Source: Clostridiales bacterium (GTDB taxonomy: Bacteria; Bacillota; Clostridia; Christensenellales; UBA1242). From it: a stretch of 52,251 bases of DNA. Positions 48,898 through 52,251 of the stretch are shown here, piece after piece. The stretch spans positions 1 through 52,251 of the forward strand of contig SVIU01000003.1 of NCBI GenBank assembly GCA_015069335.1, given 5' to 3'. Position 1 is the first letter of the stretch. Each line of letters opens with the position of its first letter. The notes below the pieces were generated by a model. That model searched no databases. It was not told where the DNA came from and was given only the letters and a program-made list of their open reading frames with translations. A program made the position numbers and the translations under genes.

Positions 48898-48941
48898 ATA
48901 TCGCATTTTACTCGTGAATAAATTCCCGCCAAATGCGATAT
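48898..48941. repeat. Inverted repeat with 11-bp arms
   Basis: ATATCGCATTT (48898-48908) and AAATGCGATAT (48931-48941) enclose 22 nt. GGCGG just before the first arm can also pair with CCGCC just before the second, giving an alternative fold. Together with the cloverleaf and the element at 48963 it fills the 292-nt gap after dnaA; no gene is present. Confidence 0.65.
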
Positions 48942-48962
48942 TTCCTACTACATTAAATAGGA

Positions 48963-48996
48963 GTTTACTAGTGTAAACGAGTGAATAGTGAAGGAT
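48963..48996 (+). repeat. Hairpin plus GTGAATAGTGAAGG element after dnaA
   Basis: GTTTAC-TAGT-GTAAAC is followed directly by GAGTGAATAGTGAAGG. This is the same order and tract as in the element after spoIIE (minus strand), with a different stem. Confidence 0.75.
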
Positions 48997-49018
48997 TATT
49001 CTCGCTTAAAAATAAAAA

Positions 49019-49048
49019 TAGACAAGTCAAGAGTTTTACTTGGCTTGT
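49019..49048. repeat. Direct repeat left of the toxin-antitoxin module
   Basis: The 30-bp sequence TAGACAAGTCAAGAGTTTTA... matches 49979-50008 at 29 of 30 positions. It contains the hairpin ACAAGTCAA/TTGGCTTGT. The two copies bracket the toxin-antitoxin genes. Confidence 0.85.
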
Positions 49049-49092
49049 CTATTTTGTTATTTTTGCAATAAAATTTTAAATAATTATACCAT

Positions 49093-49706
49093 TTACCTAA
49101 CTAATTCATCAGTCGGCCCGTTATAAAAATGAGATGGTGCAAATGAAGTTACAAAATCATAATTACGGCTAATATACTTGTTTAAATTATTTGGTGTTAT
49201 ATGTTCATCTTTAAATAATTCAGCAGTTTCTCTTATACCAAAAAAGTTATTTCTAAAATGATTATCAGATGTAATTATGCTCATACCCAAAACTTTTGCA
49301 CATGCCATAATGTAGGCATCATTTATTCCATTTGATTTTTGATAGTACGGATCAAAAGCTGTTTTATTAGATTGTGTTTTGCGTGTTAAAAATTGAATTG
49401 CCAAACCATCAATCAACTCTTGTGCCTCGCTGGGTATGTCAACGATTTTATGTTTAAAATCTGTAAAAATCCAATAACAAAATCGCCATATTTTTCAACA
49501 CCTTGAAGCAATTCATCATAAACATATGGCGAAATATACACCTCTATTTGTCCACTTTGGATTTGGTTGTAAATTTGTATGATTCCATTGGTGTTTTTTG
49601 GAGTTAAGCCATTTAGCGAGCCATTATAAATGGTATCACCTTTTACATATTTTGCCATATTAATTATGATATTGGTGTCTAACATGAATCTTCTTTTTTT
49701 AGCCAT
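49093..49706 (-). pseudogene. PIN-domain (VapC-like) toxin split by a frameshift
   Basis: Two track ORFs (49413-49739 and 49093-49416) are halves of one PIN ribonuclease. The N-terminal half from MAKKRRFMLDTNIIINM has the first Asp (LDTN) and Glu (YVYDELLQG). The C-terminal half has Asp in NGINDAYIMACAKVLG and IITSDNHF. The frame changes by -1 at a run of five T residues (minus strand, 49465-49469). With six Ts it would read ...GFFTDFKHKIVDIPSEAQELID without a stop. It overlaps the antitoxin end by 8 nt. The toxin is probably inactive unless the shift is a sequencing error or programmed. Confidence 0.75.
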
Positions 49707-49902
49707 CTTCACCCTCCAAAAGTTCTGCAAGCGAAACAACCTTCATTCCATCTGCTTTGGCTTGGTTTATGGCATTATCGTGCTTTTGCTTCATATATTC
49801 AATTCTTTGTTCTTTGCTCATTTTAGCAATTTTTTCATCTTCTAAGGCTCTATAATTTTTATAATCAACACACATTTCTTCAATTGTTGGCTCTTTCCCC
49901 AT
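49699..49902 (-). CDS. Probable antitoxin partner of the PIN toxin
   Basis: This protein has about 67 residues (MGKEPTIEEMCVDYKNYRALEDEKIAKMSKEQRIEYMKQKHDNAINQAKADGMKVVSLAELLEGEDG) and is highly charged and helical. Its end could wrap a toxin. No DNA-binding motif is obvious. It overlaps the toxin start by 8 nt, the standard type II order of antitoxin first. Three in-frame ATGs exist. I use the one 11 nt after AAGGA; the one at 49914 lies directly on AAAAGG and could only work with a near-leaderless mRNA (a TATAAT lies 12 nt above it). Confidence 0.6.
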   Translation of the reverse strand: MGKEPTIEEMCVDYKNYRALEDEKIAKMSKEQRIEYMKQKHDNAINQAKADGMKVVSLAELLEGEDG

Positions 49903-49978
49903 AATCTTTTCCATCCTTTTACTTGTATTATACAATTTATTAAGTTTATATAAATATTTATCATTTTGCAGAAAAATT

Positions 49979-50008
49979 TAGACAAGTCAATAGTTTTACT
50001 TGGCTTGT
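49979..50008. repeat. Direct repeat right of the toxin-antitoxin module
   Basis: This partner of 49019-49048 differs by one base and carries the same 9-bp stem. The right copy lies 27 nt past the gyrA stop and probably served as its terminator. The left copy may be the original counterpart separated by insertion of the module. Confidence 0.85.
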
Positions 50009-50034
50009 TTTTTTGTAAAAATAAAACTTTACTT

Positions 50035-52251
50035 TTATAATTTTGGCTCTGCAGCAAACTTAAAGGCGTCTTTTACAATCTGCTTGCCCTTGCCAGCCCT
50101 ATTATCATAAGGAATATATTTTGATTTAATTAATTGAATTTTGCCGTCGATATAAACAGCAACATCTGGTGGGACAACCCCAAAGGCTGCAAAGGCAACG
50201 TTACCTGTGTCTTTGCCTGTCATACGTAGACCCTTGCGATTTCTTGCCGAAACTTCATATTCGCCAACTGAAACATTTTTGATGTAACCTTTGTTGGTTA
50301 GTAGAGTTATTGTTCCGTTCTTTTTTGATGGAGCAACCGCAACCAAACTATCGCCGTCGTCAAGTGCCATTGCCTTAACACCTGCCGTTGTTCTACCTGT
50401 TGGCTCAATATCGTCTGCAATGTTAACAGCCATACCACTTTTTGCAACAAGCATTAGTGTAAAGCGATTATCGCTTTCGCCCGCATAAACTACTTCGTCT
50501 TTTTCTTTTAGTTTTATGCCGGCAAACACACTCTTAGCAATAAGATATTCATTTAGTGGTGATTTTTTAATCATACCACTTTTTGTAACAAACACAAGGT
50601 TGGTGTTTTCAATTTCAAACGCTTCTTTGGTTGCATTGATTATGTTTATGCCATATTCGTCTGGAGAAATGTTTTTATCAAGTTTATACAAGTCGCTTCC
50701 ACGTTCTTTCCATTTTGCTTCTGGAATATGGTCAACAAGTGTTTTATAAACATTACCTTTGTTGGTTAACACCAAAATTGTGTCTGTTGACTTGGCTTTA
50801 AGCAATACTGTATGCACTTCGCTTAAACCTGAATTTTCGCCAAGTTCTCGCATTGCAAGGTTATAATTTTTGATTGGGATTGCTTTGATAGTTTTGTTGG
50901 CTGTTAGTGCCATAATGTAATCTCTAACAACAATTTCTTCTTCAATAGGCTCTTCTGCCTGCATGGTGGTTGGGTCTAAAAGTTTTGTACGTCTTGGTGA
51001 TTTATATTGTTTTTTTATTTCCAAGATTTCTTTTTTAACCACGTCAAATTGAAGCGCTCTTGACATGTATATCGCGGTCAATTCTTCAATTTTTACTTTA
51101 AGCTCTGCAAGTTCTTCTTTTATTTTGTTTACTTCCAAGTTTACAAGCCTTGAAAGGCGCATTTCTAAAATGGCAACTGCTTGTTTTTCTGAAAGTAAGA
51201 ACCTATCTTTTAATTTTTGCTTTGCAACCGCAACACTTTCCGACTTTTTGATTATTTTAATAACTTCGTCAATATTTTGAATTGCAACAAGCAAGCCCTC
51301 CAAAATGTGCGCTCTGTCTTTGCATGCGTCAAGATCAAATTTTGTTCTTCTGTAAACTACTTGTCTTTGATATTCAACATAATAAGAAATAATTTCAAGC
51401 AAACTCATTTGCTTTGGCTTTCCACCTGCAATAGCTACCATATTTATGCCAAAAGTTGTTTGCAAGTTTGTGTATTTGTATAGATATTCCAAAATAGCTC
51501 TTGCGTTGGCATCTTTTTTGAGCCTTATTACTGCTCTAATGCCGTTACGGTCCGACTCATCTCTAATTTCTTGAATTGCAGAGAGTTTGTCTTTGTTTTC
51601 TTCTTTTAGTTGTGCAATTTTTTGAAGCAACTGGCTTTTGTTTACTTGATAAGGAATGTCGGTTATCACAAGGTTTTGTTTGTCGCCTTGTTGTTCAATT
51701 TCTACATTTGCCCTAACTGTTATTTTTCCACGACCGGTTTCATAGGCTGTGGCAAGTTCATCACCAGCAATTATGCTTGCACCGGTTGGGAAGTCTGGTC
51801 CTTTGATATATTTCATAAGACCTTTTGTGTTGATTGACGGTTTGTCAATATATGCAACAACTGCGTCAATAACTTCTGCCAAATTGTGTGGTGGGATGTT
51901 GGTTGCAACACCAACGGCAATACCATAAGCACCATTTACCAAAAGATTTGGAAATCTACCTGGCAAGGTGTCTGGCTCTTTTAGCCTATCATCAAAGTTT
52001 AAGCTCCAATGCACTGTGTCTTTGTTAATATCTCGCAAAAGTTCTAATGCAAGTGGTTTTAATTTCATTTCGGTATAACGATATGCCGCTGCGCCGTCAC
52101 CGTCAATGGAGCCAAAGTTTCCGTGGCCGTCAATAAGTGGCTCTCGAAGAGAAAAGTCTTGTGCCATTCTAACGGCAGCATCATAAACGGATGAGTCGCC
52201 ATGTGGGTGATAATGACCTAAACAATCACCAACAACGGTTGCTGATTTTCT
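50035..52251 (-). CDS. gyrA: Type IIA topoisomerase A subunit, GyrA (5' part outside window)
   Basis: The 738 visible codons run in from the right edge ([21 protein letters not shown]...). The region up to the catalytic Tyr (AAAYRYTE) is present, with Ser83- and Asp87-equivalents in GDSSVYD, so no classic quinolone-resistance change. The tower/coiled coil and a C-terminal beta-pinwheel with repeats such as [44 protein letters not shown] and [15 protein letters not shown] follow. The canonical GyrA box QRRGGKG is not seen; the position reads [13 protein letters not shown]. It could therefore be ParC-like, though the place near dnaA favours gyrA. It points toward dnaA. Confidence 0.88.
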   Translation of the reverse strand, partial: RKSATVVGDCLGHYHPHGDSSVYDAAVRMAQDFSLREPLIDGHGNFGSIDGDGAAAYRYTEMKLKPLALELLRDINKDTVHWSLNFDDRLKEPDTLPGRFPNLLVNGAYGIAVGVATNIPPHNLAEVIDAVVAYIDKPSINTKGLMKYIKGPDFPTGASIIAGDELATAYETGRGKITVRANVEIEQQGDKQNLVITDIPYQVNKSQLLQKIAQLKEENKDKLSAIQEIRDESDRNGIRAVIRLKKDANARAILEYLYKYTNLQTTFGINMVAIAGGKPKQMSLLEIISYYVEYQRQVVYRRTKFDLDACKDRAHILEGLLVAIQNIDEVIKIIKKSESVAVAKQKLKDRFLLSEKQAVAILEMRLSRLVNLEVNKIKEELAELKVKIEELTAIYMSRALQFDVVKKEILEIKKQYKSPRRTKLLDPTTMQAEEPIEEEIVVRDYIMALTANKTIKAIPIKNYNLAMRELGENSGLSEVHTVLLKAKSTDTILVLTNKGNVYKTLVDHIPEAKWKERGSDLYKLDKNISPDEYGINIINATKEAFEIENTNLVFVTKSGMIKKSPLNEYLIAKSVFAGIKLKEKDEVVYAGESDNRFTLMLVAKSGMAVNIADDIEPTGRTTAGVKAMALDDGDSLVAVAPSKKNGTITLLTNKGYIKNVSVGEYEVSARNRKGLRMTGKDTGNVAFAAFGVVPPDVAVYIDGKIQLIKSKYIPYDNRAGKGKQIVKDAFKFAAEPKL

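Noticed and set aside
48893-48941. H-type pseudoknot (GGCGG/CCGCC with ATATCGCATTT/AAATGCGATAT)
   Set aside because: Both connecting loops would have zero length, which cannot span an 11-bp stem; more likely two alternative hairpins.
49465-49469. Programmed -1 frameshift in the PIN toxin
   Set aside because: The context GGA TTT TTA is not a true X-XXY-YYZ slippery site (the first base is A), and no clear stimulatory structure was seen; a homopolymer indel is simpler.

Overview
The window is a 52 kb piece of a low-GC bacterial chromosome near the replication origin. It most resembles an uncultured, gut-type Clostridia member of the Bacillota. It carries sporulation-lineage genes (SigH, SpoIIE, a SipL-type SPOCS/LysM protein, CwlD, an RsfA-like regulator) and the Bacillota order mrnC-rlmB-sigH. 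It also has the jag-yidC-yidD-rnpA-rpmH / dnaA block and a large Alu-containing SRP RNA. Core genes use strong AGGAG-type ribosome sites and consensus TTGACA-17-TATAAT promoters, but several transcripts look leaderless. No tRNA, rRNA, CRISPR array, transposase or integrase gene was found.

Layout. 0-2.1 kb: the mrnC-rlmB-sigH operon, leftward. 2.1-2.75 kb: repeats and a truncated gene end. 2.75-4.3 kb: an ABC-F ATPase whose second Walker A is destroyed. 4.5-14.7 kb: one 3385-residue lipoprotein with a Big_2-like domain, many Fn3-like repeats and a C-terminal GLUG/beta-helix-like domain. 14.9-19 kb: sipL and spoIIE. 19-23 kb: mscL with a SHOCT membrane protein, a PH-like protein with a damaged start, SRP RNA and an archaeal-type AspRS. 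23-34 kb: cwlD, a Myb-like regulator, pyrimidine-nucleoside phosphorylase, PRC-barrel protein, RadC, DUF362, a guanylate-kinase-like protein, RsmA, TatD and several unrecognised proteins. 34.4-40 kb is accessory: a divergent XRE-repressor module, two tiny paralogous proteins, a WG-repeat protein, and a radical SAM/SPASM-like enzyme bracketed by GTGGACA repeats. 40-52 kb: secA, greA, jag, yidC, yidD, rnpA, rpmH, an RNHCP protein, dnaA, a frameshifted PIN toxin-antitoxin module, and gyrA running off the right edge.

How the parts fit. Three protein-export parts lie here (SRP RNA, SecA, YidC), with RNA processing (RNase P protein, Mini-RNase III, RsmA, RlmB) and replication initiation (DnaA, GyrA). 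SigH, SpoIIE, SipL and CwlD point to an endospore programme, although this window cannot show that sporulation is complete.

Most unusual signals. (1) A family of short intergenic hairpins differs in stem sequence but keeps pairing, has TANN loops on the sense strand and GTGAA-rich spacers, and follows spoIIE, greA, rpmH and dnaA. (2) A perfect four-way cloverleaf begins at the dnaA stop codon. (3) mrnC has an SD-to-ATG gap filled by a perfect hairpin. (4) Several promoters place the start site on the ATG. (5) The ABC-F protein keeps only one intact composite ATP site. (6) The radical SAM gene is flanked by seven GTGGACA copies. (7) The origin region lacks dnaN, recF and gyrB, and its gyrA-like gene points toward dnaA.
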